DNA from: PFJX01 sp040757575
GTDB taxonomy: Bacteria; Pseudomonadota; Gammaproteobacteria; Burkholderiales; Thiobacillaceae
Direction: 5' to 3'
NCBI GenBank assembly: GCA_040757575.1
Contig: JBFLXA010000004.1
Location: 124,001 to 188,000, forward strand
Length of the DNA stretch: 64,000 nt
Below are positions 8,186 through 17,317 of the stretch, one piece after another; positions within the stretch are counted from its first letter, which is position 1, and each line of letters opens with the position of its first letter. The notes beneath the pieces were generated by a model. It saw nothing but the letters and a program-made list of their open reading frames with translations, ran no database searches and had not been told where the DNA came from. A program made the translations under genes and the position numbers.

Positions 8186-9556
8186 ATGTCCGAATTTACC
8201 GCCCTCCTCGAGAAGTACAGCAAGCCCGGGCCCCGCTATACCTCCTATCCCACCGCCCCGTACTTCCACGCCGGCTTTACGGAAGCGGACTGGCTGGAGG
8301 AACTGCGGACCTCCCAGGACACCGGACGGGATCTGTCCCTGTACGTGCATATCCCCTTCTGCGACACCCTCTGCTACTACTGCGGCTGCAACATGGTGGC
8401 CACGGGACATTACGAGAAGGCCGAGGAATACCTGCACTACCTGGACCGGGAGATCGCCCAGGTGGCGGCCCTCACCAACCCCGCCCGGGTGGTGCGCCAG
8501 TTGCACTGGGGCGGCGGCACCCCCACTTACCTGAAGCCCGACGACATCCGCCGGGTGATGGGCTGGCTGAAAAGCCGGTTCAACTTTGCGCCGGATGCGG
8601 AAATGGGCTGTGAGGCGGATCCCCGGGAGCTCACCCGGGAACACCTGGCGGCCCTGCGGGAATCCGGCTTCAACCGCCTATCCCTGGGGGTGCAGGACCT
8701 GGACGAGCGGGTGCAGATCGCGGTCAACCGGGTACAGCCCGCGCCCCTCATCGAGCAGGTCTACGGCTGGGCCCGGGAACTGGGCTTCTCCAGCATCAAC
8801 ATGGACCTGATCGTGGGCCTGCCCCATCAGAATGTGGCCAGTTTCGCCCAGACCCTGGACAAGGTGCTGGCCTGGGAACCGGACCGTTTCGCCATCTTCG
8901 CCTACGCCCACGTGCCCTGGATGAAGAAGCACCAGAAGCTCATCAACGAAGCGGACCTGCCTGCCTTCGCCACCCGCCTGGACCTGCATCAGCTGATCCA
9001 TGAACGCCTGGGGGCGGCGGGCTACAACAACATCGGCCTGGACCACTACGCCAAGCCCGACGACGAGATGTTCAAGGCCCAGCAGAACAAGACCCTGTGG
9101 CGCAATTTCCAGGGCTACACCACCCACAAGCACTGCGACATCTACGCTTTCGGCGCCTCCAGCATCAGCCAGACCGGTGACGTGTACTTGCAGAACGAGA
9201 AGAAGATCGGCCGCTACCAGGAACTGGTGGGCGGTGGCCACCTGCCCGTGGAGCGGGGCCTGAAGCTCAACCGGGACGACCAGATCCGCCGGGACGCCAT
9301 CACCAAGGTGATGTGCGACATGGAACTGGACATGACGGCCTTCGGCGCCATGTGGGATATCGACTTCAAGACCTACTTCGCCGACGCCATGGCGGACCTG
9401 CCCCCCCTGGTGGATGATGGCTTTCTGAGTATCGAGCCGGACCGTCTCGTGGTCCACGACCGGGGTCGGCTGTTCCTGCGCAACATCGCCATGGTGTTCG
9501 ACCGCTACCTGCGGGAAGCCAGTACGGATCAGCCCCGCTATTCCCGCACTGCATGA
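8186..9556 (+). CDS. hemN: Oxygen-independent coproporphyrinogen III oxidase
   Basis: Radical-SAM enzyme decarboxylating coproporphyrinogen III to protoporphyrinogen IX in anaerobic heme synthesis. From the ATG at 8186 the product is 456 residues, against 457 in E. coli. The [4Fe-4S] motif C59-x3-C63-x2-C66, followed by Cys68, is in HIPFCDTLCYYCGC. The substrate-binding GGGTPTYL and the SLGVQDLDE motif follow. An ORF extending to 8111 is open upstream but covers the promoter region. An oxygen-independent HemN fits a facultative lifestyle. The upstream 270 bases hold the candidate sRNA on the other strand. Confidence 0.97.
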   Translation: MSEFTALLEKYSKPGPRYTSYPTAPYFHAGFTEADWLEELRTSQDTGRDLSLYVHIPFCDTLCYYCGCNMVATGHYEKAEEYLHYLDREIAQVAALTNPARVVRQLHWGGGTPTYLKPDDIRRVMGWLKSRFNFAPDAEMGCEADPRELTREHLAALRESGFNRLSLGVQDLDERVQIAVNRVQPAPLIEQVYGWARELGFSSINMDLIVGLPHQNVASFAQTLDKVLAWEPDRFAIFAYAHVPWMKKHQKLINEADLPAFATRLDLHQLIHERLGAAGYNNIGLDHYAKPDDEMFKAQQNKTLWRNFQGYTTHKHCDIYAFGASSISQTGDVYLQNEKKIGRYQELVGGGHLPVERGLKLNRDDQIRRDAITKVMCDMELDMTAFGAMWDIDFKTYFADAMADLPPLVDDGFLSIEPDRLVVHDRGRLFLRNIAMVFDRYLREASTDQPRYSRTA

Positions 9557-9602
9557 CCCGCCTCGACTTATAGGCAGCGGTGAAGCAGGGTCTAGGAGAT
9601 TT

Positions 9603-11882
9603 GTGCCCCTTTTTGGCCTTGCCGCTTCCATGGACAATGGCGCCATGTCCAGTCCGTTACCTTTTCGCCACAAGTTCGTCCGCCTGATCGGGCTTGTAGG
9701 CCTGTCCCTGCTCGGATGTGCTGGACCCGCCCGGGGGGCGGAGCCGGATGAGGCGGCCCTCCTTCGTCTGGCCGCCCTGTCCCTGGACGAGCTGATCAAC
9801 CTGCCCATCACCACGGCTTCCCGCCAGGTGGAGTCCCTGGTGGATACCCCGGCCCACGTGCGGGTGATTACCCGCCAGCAGATACAGGAGCGGCGTTACC
9901 GGAATCTGGCCGATCTGCTGGAAGACCTGCCGGGCGTGGACTTCATGCGGGGGACAAAGTCCTCCGCCTTCAACAACTTCGCAGTGCAGGGCTACGCCGG
10001 GCCCAACCGGTTGCTCATCATGCAGGATGGGGTGCGGGTGGGACATCCGGCGGGAGGCAACATCCCGGTGGCGGAGAACTTCGCCCTCTACCATGCCAGG
10101 CAGGTGGAAGTGGTGTTCGGCCCAGCGGCTGCCCTGTACGGCGCAGATGCCGTCGCCGGGGTGGTCAACATCATCACCGACCGTCCCGGGGAGCAGAAAG
10201 GCGCCTGGGTCAGCCTGGGGGGCGGGGAATACGGAAGTCGCGAGGCCTCCTTCATGGCCGGCTTGAAGACCGAGCACAACCTGGCCCTGAGCCTGGGGGG
10301 GCATTGGCAGCGTTCCAACCGGGCACCGCTGGACAAGTATTTTCCCGATGAATTCGCCAAGGTGGACGCCACGACCTTCTCCGGGACGGTGGTAGTGCCG
10401 GCGGCGGATCGGGAAGACTACGTGGGCAATATTGCCAGCCACAGCTTCCATGCCCGTCTGGATGTAGGGGATGACCTGAGCTTTGGCTACTACCGCAATT
10501 ATTTTTGCAGCCTCACCAGCACAGGGGACCCGCCCGCCACGGCCATCTACACCTCGGACGCCCACTGGCAGACCACGACGGACACGGTGTGGGGCAAATA
10601 TCGCTTCAGCCTGGGGGCTGCCGTCAACGGCGAACTGGTGGTGGATTACTCCCTCCAGGAAGTGGCGCCCAGTTCCCACTACCAAAACATTTACACCGCC
10701 TTCACGGAAGGCAACGAATATGTGCGCGGCGAGCGTCTGGCCGTGGAGCAGAACCTTTCCTGGATATTGGGTGACCGGCACCGGGTGCAGGCAGGCCTGG
10801 GTTACCAGAGCTACTACGCCATCGAGGCCCACAGCCTGCCCGAGGCCTACGACACCGACAAGTCTCCGGATGACCAGGGCCAGACCTACGCCAACACCGG
10901 TGGTGCCATCCCCATCTCCATCCATGATGCGAGTTATTACAACGCATCCCTCTACGCCCAACTGCAATCTGTCTGGTCCGAGGGTTTTTCCACCATGGCG
11001 GGCGGGCGTTTTGATCACCATTCCAGTTACGGCAACAGTTTCAATCCCCGGCTGGGGGCGGTATGGCACCCTGCGGATGCCCACTACTTCAAGCTGCTTT
11101 ACGGCGAAGCCTTTCGTGCGCCCTCGCCGGAAGAAACCCTGAGTGCGTTCGGTTCCTTCACGGGCGAGACGGACATGAGCGGCAATTTCGTCGGCCGGGG
11201 TTTTCGCATCCCCAATTTCGACCTGGAGCCGGAAACCACCCAGACCCTGAGCCTGACCTGGGACTGGCGTCCCCGGCCAGCCCTCAACCTGGTGCTGAAC
11301 GTCTATCACAGCGAGGCCGAGAACCTCATCGTCACCATGCCCTCCGATGCAGTGGACGCCATTCCCGGTGCGGTGCTGGTGGCGCCGGAAACCAAGGGCA
11401 ACGCCGGCAAGGAAGTGCACACCGGTTTCGATCTGATGGGCCAGTGGCGCTTCCGCATCAACAATGCCTGGTCCGGCGACCTGTGGGGAAGCTACAGCCG
11501 GGTGTGGGGCAGCATCGATGAGGGGGACGGCGTGAAATGGGACCTGGCCTACGTGGCCGACTACAAGGTGAAGCTGGGCACGACCCTGCGCTATCTGGAC
11601 CGGCTGACCCTCAGTCCCAGATTGTTGTGGATAGGCGACACTCACAACGGGCGCAAGCTCAGCGGTGACGCCCCCCATCGCCGGGTCACGCCGGGCTATG
11701 TCGTGATGGACCTGCACATGGGCTGGCACAAGCTGTTCGACGCCAGGTCCACACTCTGGCTGGATGTCTATAACCTGTTCGACAAGCGCTATTTCGCCGC
11801 AGGGGGGGCCGGCAGCAGGACTTTCTACGACATGCCCCAGCAGCCGCGTACGCTGATGCTCTCCCTGGAGTACCGATTCTGA
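9603..11882 (+). CDS. TonB-dependent outer-membrane receptor of a YfiR-type signalling operon
   Basis: 759 residues. A signal peptide (hydrophobic LIGLVGLSLLGCAG, cleavage near ARGA-EP) precedes LSLDELINLPITTASR, then a plug domain (about 60-180; TPAHVRVITRQQIQER, LLEDLPGVDF, GADAVAGVVNIIT) and a beta-barrel ending in LMLSLEYRF with the C-terminal Phe of outer-membrane proteins. I keep the GTG at 9603 because AGGAG stands four bases before it; ATGs at 9630 and 9645 lack such a site, though 9645 would give a more ordinary signal peptide. The ligand is unknown. The YfiR, kinase and cyclase genes follow after 25 bases or less, suggesting a sensing or regulatory link rather than simple uptake. 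Confidence 0.9.
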   Translation: MPLFGLAASMDNGAMSSPLPFRHKFVRLIGLVGLSLLGCAGPARGAEPDEAALLRLAALSLDELINLPITTASRQVESLVDTPAHVRVITRQQIQERRYRNLADLLEDLPGVDFMRGTKSSAFNNFAVQGYAGPNRLLIMQDGVRVGHPAGGNIPVAENFALYHARQVEVVFGPAAALYGADAVAGVVNIITDRPGEQKGAWVSLGGGEYGSREASFMAGLKTEHNLALSLGGHWQRSNRAPLDKYFPDEFAKVDATTFSGTVVVPAADREDYVGNIASHSFHARLDVGDDLSFGYYRNYFCSLTSTGDPPATAIYTSDAHWQTTTDTVWGKYRFSLGAAVNGELVVDYSLQEVAPSSHYQNIYTAFTEGNEYVRGERLAVEQNLSWILGDRHRVQAGLGYQSYYAIEAHSLPEAYDTDKSPDDQGQTYANTGGAIPISIHDASYYNASLYAQLQSVWSEGFSTMAGGRFDHHSSYGNSFNPRLGAVWHPADAHYFKLLYGEAFRAPSPEETLSAFGSFTGETDMSGNFVGRGFRIPNFDLEPETTQTLSLTWDWRPRPALNLVLNVYHSEAENLIVTMPSDAVDAIPGAVLVAPETKGNAGKEVHTGFDLMGQWRFRINNAWSGDLWGSYSRVWGSIDEGDGVKWDLAYVADYKVKLGTTLRYLDRLTLSPRLLWIGDTHNGRKLSGDAPHRRVTPGYVVMDLHMGWHKLFDARSTLWLDVYNLFDKRYFAAGGAGSRTFYDMPQQPRTLMLSLEYRF

Positions 11883-11907
11883 GTACCGGGCGTCGTTTCG
11901 GCCAGCC

Positions 11908-12459
11908 ATGGGGTCCGGTCTGATGCGTTCCAGCCGGGCGTGGGTGGGTGCCTGCCTGCTGGCCTGGGGCCTGGTGCCGGCCGTGGCCTCCCAGGGCGCG
12001 GATGTTCCGGAGGCGGCCATCAAGGCGGTACTGCTCTTCAAGCTGCCCAGATTCGTCTATCTGCCCGAGGGAGATAAGGGTCGCCCGGCACGCATTTGCG
12101 TGCTGGGCGACGAAATCCTGGGCCGGGCCCTGGATCGCCTGGCCCAGGCCAACCCCGGTCCCCAGGGCGTGCAGGTTCGCCAGCCCGCCAACATCGGGGG
12201 CGGCGAGGGCTGCGATTATCTGTTCATCGGCCGTATCGAGGCGGGCAACGTGCGAAACACGCTGCGGCAGCTGTCGGACACCGCAGTGGTGACGGTGTCG
12301 GACATCGACGGCTTCGCGCGCATGGGGGGCATGGTGGAGCTCGCACCCCAGAATGATCGGGCGGGCATCCAGATACTCATCAACCGTCGCGCTGCCGTGC
12401 AGCGGGACATCGAATTCAACGCCCAGCTTTTGCGGCTGGCCCGGATAGTCGAGCCATGA
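11908..12459 (+). CDS. YfiR-like (DUF4154) periplasmic protein
   Basis: 183 residues with a signal peptide (ACLLAWGLVPAVASQG). The mature part has the DUF4154 pattern: AAIKAVLLFKLPRFVYLP near the start, RICVLGDEILG, a C-x-YLFIG segment, then a MVELAPQNDRAGIQILINRRAA stretch close to the family's conserved end. In Pseudomonas, YfiR is the periplasmic inhibitor of the diguanylate cyclase YfiN and acts on its CHASE8 domain. Here the stop overlaps the kinase start by ATGA, and the kinase has a CHASE8-like sensor, so the same kind of contact is inferred. A second in-frame ATG at 11923 is possible. Confidence 0.85.
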   Translation: MGSGLMRSSRAWVGACLLAWGLVPAVASQGADVPEAAIKAVLLFKLPRFVYLPEGDKGRPARICVLGDEILGRALDRLAQANPGPQGVQVRQPANIGGGEGCDYLFIGRIEAGNVRNTLRQLSDTAVVTVSDIDGFARMGGMVELAPQNDRAGIQILINRRAAVQRDIEFNAQLLRLARIVEP

Positions 12460-15400
12460 GCCCACCCCTGCTGCTGCGTTTCTGGCGAACCCTGCTTCAC
12501 CCGCCCACCATCCGGGCGAAGATGGTGTGGCGTACCGTCGGTGCCCTGTTGCTGGCCGCCCTGGTGATCTTCTCCCTGGTGAGCTACCAGCAGCAGCGCA
12601 TTCTGCGGGGGGAATGGGTGGAATCCCTGTCCGCCCAGGCCCGTCTGGTGGCCGGCAGCAGCCAGGCCGCCGTCGCCTTCCTGGACCGGCAGGAAGCCCG
12701 CAATGTCTTGCGCGCCGTGGAAGCCAATCCCGCCATCCTCCAGGCCCGTCTGTTTGACGGGCAGGGCATCCTGTTTGCCTCCTATGCCAAGGATGCCAGG
12801 GGGGCGTCCTCCTCCGTGCCCGTCTCGGTGGCGCCGCCCACGCCTGCCGGCCACCGTTTCGGGGGCCAGACCCTGACGGTCTGGGCTTCCGTCATGGAGG
12901 GCCAGCAGGTGCTGGCGCGGGTGGAACTGGTGGCCTCCCTGGACGGGATGCAGGCCGCCATTCGGCGCACGGAAATGGAGACGGGGGCCGTATTGCTGGC
13001 CGCCCTGGTTCTGGTGTTGTGGCTGTCCCTGCGGGTGGTGCGGCGTCTGTCAGAGCCGGTGGAGGCCCTCAATGGCCTGATGATGCGCATGACCGCCAAC
13101 CCCGACCTGGAGGAACGGGCCTCGACCCAGGGTGAGGATGAGATAGCCGGCCTGGGGCGGGGTTTCAATCTACTGGTGGATACCCTTCAGGCCCGGGAAC
13201 AGGAGCTGGGCCAATACCGGGGCCACCTGGAAAGACTGGTGCTGGAGCGCACCCGGGAACTGGAACAGGCCATGGCCGAGGCCCACCGCGCCAACCTGGC
13301 GAAGTCGGATTTCCTGGCACGCATGAGCCATGAGATACGCACGCCCATGAACGCCATCGTCGGTCTGGGCCAGCTGTTGCTGAAAACGCGTCTGGACGTG
13401 CGCCAGCGGGATTACCAGGAAAAGATACTGGCTGCTTCCGATGCCCTGCTCGGGGTGATCAACGATGTACTGGATTACGCCAAGATCGAGGCCGGCAAGC
13501 TGGGCCTGGAACACATTCCATTTAGTCTGTCCCAGGTGTTGCGCAACGTCACGGGGATGGTGCTGCTCAAGGCCCAGGAGAAGGGGTTGCAGTTGTTGTA
13601 CAGCCTGGACCCCGACGTCCCCCGAGGACTGGTGGGCGATCCCCTGCGCCTGGGGCAGATTCTCACCAACCTGACCAACAACGCCATCAAGTTCACCGAG
13701 CGGGGCGAGGTGCTGGTGCACGTCTCCGTGGCGGCGCGGGAACCATCCGACGCGGGGGAGCAGGTGACCTTGAGCTTCAGCGTGCAGGATACCGGCATGG
13801 GCATCCCCGAGGACCAGCTGCCACTGTTGTTCAGCCCCTTCACCCAGGTGGACGACTCGATCACCCGCCGCTTCGGCGGCACGGGCCTGGGCTTGGCCAT
13901 ATGCAAGCAATTGACCGAGATGATGGGGGGCGACATACGCGTGCAGAGCACGCCGGGAGAGGGGAGCTGTTTTACCTTCCGCGTGCGGTTCGGCGTGGAC
14001 CCGGCCCACGACGTACCCACGCTCCGGACGCACCCGCTCGATGGGCAACGGGCACTTGTGGTGGACGACAGCGCCCAGGCGCGCAGGATGCTGGCGCAGA
14101 TGCTGGAGGGCTTCGGCATGCGGGTGGAATCCTGCGCCAGTGGCGCCGAGGCCCTGGAACGGGTGGCGGCTGCGACGGTGGCCGGAGACGCCTTCCACTT
14201 TGTCCTGCTGGACTGGCTCATGCCCGGCATGGATGGCGTGGAAACCGCCCGTCGCCTGGAAGCCCAGGCCCGGGAGGCTACGGTGCCCCCTCCCCACCTC
14301 GTCATGGTGACGTCGGGCAGCCAGGAACGCCTCGGAGAAAAGCTGGCGGACATCGGTCTGAACCACGTGATCGGCAAGCCCGTGCTGGAGGACTCTCTCC
14401 ATGATGCCCTGGTGGAAGTCTCCCAGGGGGCGGAGGCCGCTGAAGGTCTTCGACGCCAGCGGGAAGGGACGGCCGGCCCCCGGAGTCTGGAAGCCATACG
14501 CCATGCCCGCGTGCTGGTGGTGGACGATGTCCAGCTTAATCGTATGGTGGCCAGCGTGGTCCTGCGCCAGGCAGGGCTGGAGGTGGATACGGCGGAGAAC
14601 GGGCGCGAGGCCCTGGCCAGGCTGGACAAGGGCTGCTTCGACCTGGTGCTCATGGATATCCAGATGCCTGAACTGGATGGCCTGGCGGCCACGCGACTGT
14701 TGCGCGCCGATCCGCGCTTCGCCACCCTGCCCGTGGTGGCCATGACGGCCCATGCCATGGCGGACGACCGGGCGCGATGCCTGGCGGCCGGCATGAACGA
14801 TTACCTGACCAAGCCCCTGGACAACCAGGTGTTGTGGGCCACGATGCTGCGCTGGATTCCGCCGGGCGTGCGTCCGGCCTCAGCGGCCGGGATAGATATG
14901 TCTGCGCCGCAGGAAGGGGATCGCCTGCCCAACCTGGCTCACATCGACACCCGGCTCGGCCTGGTCCACCATCTGGGCCAGCCGGATTTTTACCGTCAGG
15001 CCCTGATCCAGTTCGCCAGGGAGTTCGACACCGCAGCCAGTCTGATGCAGGATGATCTGGCCCGGGGGGATTACGCCGCTGCCCGGCGCCGGGCCCATTC
15101 CCTCAAGTCCGCGTCGGCATCCATCGGTGCCCAGCGACTGTCGGCGCTGGCCCGGGAACTGGAGACCGCCTTCGCCCGGGAAGACCGGGGTGAAGGTCCC
15201 TGGCCGGATTTCCAGCAGGCCTTCGCCGATGTCCTGGCTGAGCTGGCGCCCCTGGCGACAGTCCCAGATACGGCCCGCCAGAGCCGGTCTATGGATGTGG
15301 ATGGGGTTGCCGGCCTGCTGGATACCCTGGAATCCTATCTCCTGAAGGACGATGCGGCGGCCCATGGCCTGGTCCAGGAACTGGAGCGGCAATGGACGGC

Positions 15401-15518
15401 TGATGATCCCCAGTGTGGCCTTGGGCCCCTGCGGGAATGTATCGAGGATGTCGAGTATGAAGCGGCCCTGGACTGGATCCCGCGGCTGAGGCAGTGTCTT
15501 GAAAAGGCTCAATCATGA
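12456..15518 (+). CDS. Hybrid histidine kinase, CHASE8-HAMP-HisKA-HATPase-REC-REC-Hpt
   Basis: 1,020 residues. TM1 is near 27-45 and TM2 near 173-190, enclosing a periplasmic domain of about 125 residues whose QAAVAFLDRQEARNVL and QARLFDGQGILFASY stretches resemble the CHASE8 domain of YfiN. HAMP follows, then a short coiled coil, HisKA with His292 in SHEIRTP, and HATPase (N box NLTNNAIKF, GGTGLGLAI). Two receiver domains have phospho-acceptors Asp586 (LLDWLMPGMDG) and Asp734 (LMDIQMPELDG), and a C-terminal Hpt domain has His881 in AHSLKSAS. All phosphorelay residues are intact. Start and stop both overlap neighbours by ATGA, so synthesis is coupled with the YfiR-like protein and the cyclase, the likely output. 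Confidence 0.93.
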   Translation: MSPPLLLRFWRTLLHPPTIRAKMVWRTVGALLLAALVIFSLVSYQQQRILRGEWVESLSAQARLVAGSSQAAVAFLDRQEARNVLRAVEANPAILQARLFDGQGILFASYAKDARGASSSVPVSVAPPTPAGHRFGGQTLTVWASVMEGQQVLARVELVASLDGMQAAIRRTEMETGAVLLAALVLVLWLSLRVVRRLSEPVEALNGLMMRMTANPDLEERASTQGEDEIAGLGRGFNLLVDTLQAREQELGQYRGHLERLVLERTRELEQAMAEAHRANLAKSDFLARMSHEIRTPMNAIVGLGQLLLKTRLDVRQRDYQEKILAASDALLGVINDVLDYAKIEAGKLGLEHIPFSLSQVLRNVTGMVLLKAQEKGLQLLYSLDPDVPRGLVGDPLRLGQILTNLTNNAIKFTERGEVLVHVSVAAREPSDAGEQVTLSFSVQDTGMGIPEDQLPLLFSPFTQVDDSITRRFGGTGLGLAICKQLTEMMGGDIRVQSTPGEGSCFTFRVRFGVDPAHDVPTLRTHPLDGQRALVVDDSAQARRMLAQMLEGFGMRVESCASGAEALERVAAATVAGDAFHFVLLDWLMPGMDGVETARRLEAQAREATVPPPHLVMVTSGSQERLGEKLADIGLNHVIGKPVLEDSLHDALVEVSQGAEAAEGLRRQREGTAGPRSLEAIRHARVLVVDDVQLNRMVASVVLRQAGLEVDTAENGREALARLDKGCFDLVLMDIQMPELDGLAATRLLRADPRFATLPVVAMTAHAMADDRARCLAAGMNDYLTKPLDNQVLWATMLRWIPPGVRPASAAGIDMSAPQEGDRLPNLAHIDTRLGLVHHLGQPDFYRQALIQFAREFDTAASLMQDDLARGDYAAARRRAHSLKSASASIGAQRLSALARELETAFAREDRGEGPWPDFQQAFADVLAELAPLATVPDTARQSRSMDVDGVAGLLDTLESYLLKDDAAAHGLVQELERQWTADDPQCGLGPLRECIEDVEYEAALDWIPRLRQCLEKAQS

Positions 15519-16480
15519 CAGCGACGTTCACCTTGCTGGTCGTTGACGACGAAAAGCAGAACCGCACCCTGCTGACCGAATTGCTGCGCCCGGATTACCA
15601 GGTCATTCTGGCAAAGAACGGCGTCCAGGCCCTGAGCCGTGCCCAGGAACATCTGCCCGACCTGATCCTGCTGGACGTCATGATGCCGGAGATGGATGGT
15701 TATGAGGTCATCCATGCCCTCAAGGAGAACGACCTTACCCGGGACATTCCGGTGATCTTCATCACGGCACTGGATTCCGCAGAGGATGAGGAGAAGGGGC
15801 TGGAACTGGGGGCTGTGGACTATATCTCCAAGCCTTTCCGTCCATCCATCGTGCGGGCCCGCATTCGCAACCACCTGCAATCCGTGCATCAGCGTCGCTT
15901 GCTGGAGCAGTTGGCACTACTGGACGGCCTCACGGAAATTCCCAACCGCCGACGCTTCTCCCAGGTGCTGGAGTTCGAGTGGCGCCGTTGCATGCGCAAT
16001 GCCCTGCCCCTGTCCCTCATCGTGGTCGATGTGGACCATTTCAAGATATACAACGATAGCCACGGCCACGCGGCCGGCGACATTGTTCTGCGCGAAATCG
16101 CCGGCACACTGCGGAACGGCCTTAAACGCGCCAGCGATTTCGTTGCGCGCTACGGCGGCGAGGAGTTCGTCATCCTCCTGCCGGAAATCGACGCGGAAGG
16201 TGGGATGCTTCTGGCCGAGCAGGTACGTCGCAGCGTGGAGGCTTTGAGCATCCCCCATGACGAGTCTTTCATCAGCCCCTGGGTCACCATCAGCATGGGG
16301 GGTGCCACCTGTATTCCGGATAGTCCGGAGCCCGGGCCAGACCTGTTCATCCAGGCAGACGAGCAGCTCTACGCGGCCAAGAACCAGGGGCGCAACCGGG
16401 TGGCGTGGGCCGCCTCACCGGGGCTATCGCAAAACAATCCCCCTCCGGTACCGGCCTCCGATGAGCTGGGGGAGCCATGA
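15515..16480 (+). CDS. Response regulator diguanylate cyclase (REC-GGDEF)
   Basis: 321 residues. The N-terminal receiver has acidic DDE at 11-13, Asp54 in LLDVMMPEMDG and the late SKPF lysine. The C-terminal GGDEF domain has an intact YGGEEF active site, DVDHFKIYND for substrate and metal, and an inhibitory I-site RASD five residues before GGEEF. It should make cyclic-di-GMP on phosphorylation, with product inhibition. It overlaps the kinase stop by ATGA and is the last gene of the operon. It resembles PleD/WspR-type cyclases but has a single receiver. Confidence 0.94.
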   Translation: MTATFTLLVVDDEKQNRTLLTELLRPDYQVILAKNGVQALSRAQEHLPDLILLDVMMPEMDGYEVIHALKENDLTRDIPVIFITALDSAEDEEKGLELGAVDYISKPFRPSIVRARIRNHLQSVHQRRLLEQLALLDGLTEIPNRRRFSQVLEFEWRRCMRNALPLSLIVVDVDHFKIYNDSHGHAAGDIVLREIAGTLRNGLKRASDFVARYGGEEFVILLPEIDAEGGMLLAEQVRRSVEALSIPHDESFISPWVTISMGGATCIPDSPEPGPDLFIQADEQLYAAKNQGRNRVAWAASPGLSQNNPPPVPASDELGEP

Positions 16481-16512
16481 GAAACGCCGGCCTCGGCCGG
16501 CGTTTCTCATGG
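16475..16512. terminator. Long perfect-stem bidirectional terminator
   Basis: An 18-bp perfect inverted repeat with a two-base centre (CCATGAGAAACGCCGGCC, TC, then its complement) lies between convergent genes. The stop codon of the cyclase gene (16478-16480) is inside the left arm. AAAC on one side and GTTTCTC on the other give short U-rich flanks in both directions. Confidence 0.75.
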
Positions 16513-16528
16513 GCTGGGTCAAGCTTGT

Positions 16529-17065
16529 TTACTGCACGAGGTCCTTGTAGAGGGCTTCTTCTTCTGCACCCACCTCAGCCATGGCCTTGGCCACGGCCGC
16601 TTCCTGCATGAGCTTGGCCATGTTGGCGGTGTTCATGCGCACCAGATAGATCTTGCCGTCCTTGCCTTCGAACACCGTGGCCCGGCAGGGCAGGGCGGGG
16701 GCCTTGCCGCCGCTGGCCTTGGCAATCTTGTCGTTGGCACCGGCAGGGCAGGTGGGGATGATGGTCATGCGCTTGGCGTCCTTCATGCCGGCTTGTTGCA
16801 TCTGGGCCTGCATGTCCTGCACCTCGCCTACGGGCCAGCCTCGCTTGGCGGCCCCCGTTTTCACGGCCTTCACGGTCTCGTCATAGCCCTGTTTGGCGGG
16901 GCGCACATCGAACATCACCGCCATCATCTGCATCTGCCGCTGCATCATTGCCTGCATCTGTTTGATCTGCTCTTCCGTGGGCTTGGCGGGGGCGGCCGGC
17001 TGCTGGGCCAGGGCGTTGGCAGCCAGCAGGGCAACGGACAAGGCGAGGACAATACGGTGAACCAT
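16529..17065 (-). CDS. DUF302-domain secreted protein
   Basis: 178 residues from the ATG at 17065 (the open frame continues to 17167 but the added residues are not signal-like). A signal peptide VHRIVLALSVALLAANALAQ is followed by a Gln/Met-rich segment (about 30-50), then a DUF302-like domain: YDETVKAVKTGAAKRGWPVGEV, a TIIPTCPA segment, LPCRATVFEGKDGKIYLVRMN and AKAMAEVGAEEEALY. DUF302 proteins have no firmly assigned function. It follows the zf-CHCC and ilvE genes in the same direction with a gap of 35 bases. Confidence 0.82.
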   Translation of the reverse strand: MVHRIVLALSVALLAANALAQQPAAPAKPTEEQIKQMQAMMQRQMQMMAVMFDVRPAKQGYDETVKAVKTGAAKRGWPVGEVQDMQAQMQQAGMKDAKRMTIIPTCPAGANDKIAKASGGKAPALPCRATVFEGKDGKIYLVRMNTANMAKLMQEAAVAKAMAEVGAEEEALYKDLVQ

Positions 17066-17100
17066 GGCGAATCTCCTGGGGATACGACGGGCGTGAGGGG

Positions 17101-17307
17101 TCAGTGGTGCTTGCGGGGCTTGCCGTCCCAGCCTTTGAGTTTGTAGAGGGTACCGCAGTAGGGGCACAGGGCCTCGCCCTTATCCTCCACTGCCAGGAAC
17201 ACCCGGGGGTGGGAACACCATACCGCGTCACCGGGCATGGGACAGTGGAGGGGCAGGTCGGTGTCGCTCACTTCCACGGTACGGACGGGGGCGCGGGTCT
17301 CGCTCAT
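17101..17307 (-). CDS. Zinc-finger (zf-CHCC) domain protein
   Basis: 68 residues. Cys and His in LHCPMP...SHPRVFLAV and CPYCGTLYKL form the C-x(n)-H-x(n)-C-x2-C pattern of the zf-CHCC family, related to the zinc-binding end of the respiratory complex I subunit NDUFS6. Bacterial copies next to ilvE are common in betaproteobacteria; their job is not known. Ten bases separate it from the ilvE stop, so the two are probably co-transcribed. Confidence 0.88.
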   Translation of the reverse strand: MSETRAPVRTVEVSDTDLPLHCPMPGDAVWCSHPRVFLAVEDKGEALCPYCGTLYKLKGWDGKPRKHH

Positions 17308-17317
17308 GCCGGCATCC

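Noticed and set aside
9657..12041. 794-codon open frame antisense to the TonB-dependent receptor
   Set aside because: No domain, no ribosome site, composition of a codon-bias shadow; the sense gene is complete.
13170..14794. Two long minus-strand frames opposite the hybrid kinase
   Set aside because: Opposite a kinase with all motifs intact; no family and no start signals.
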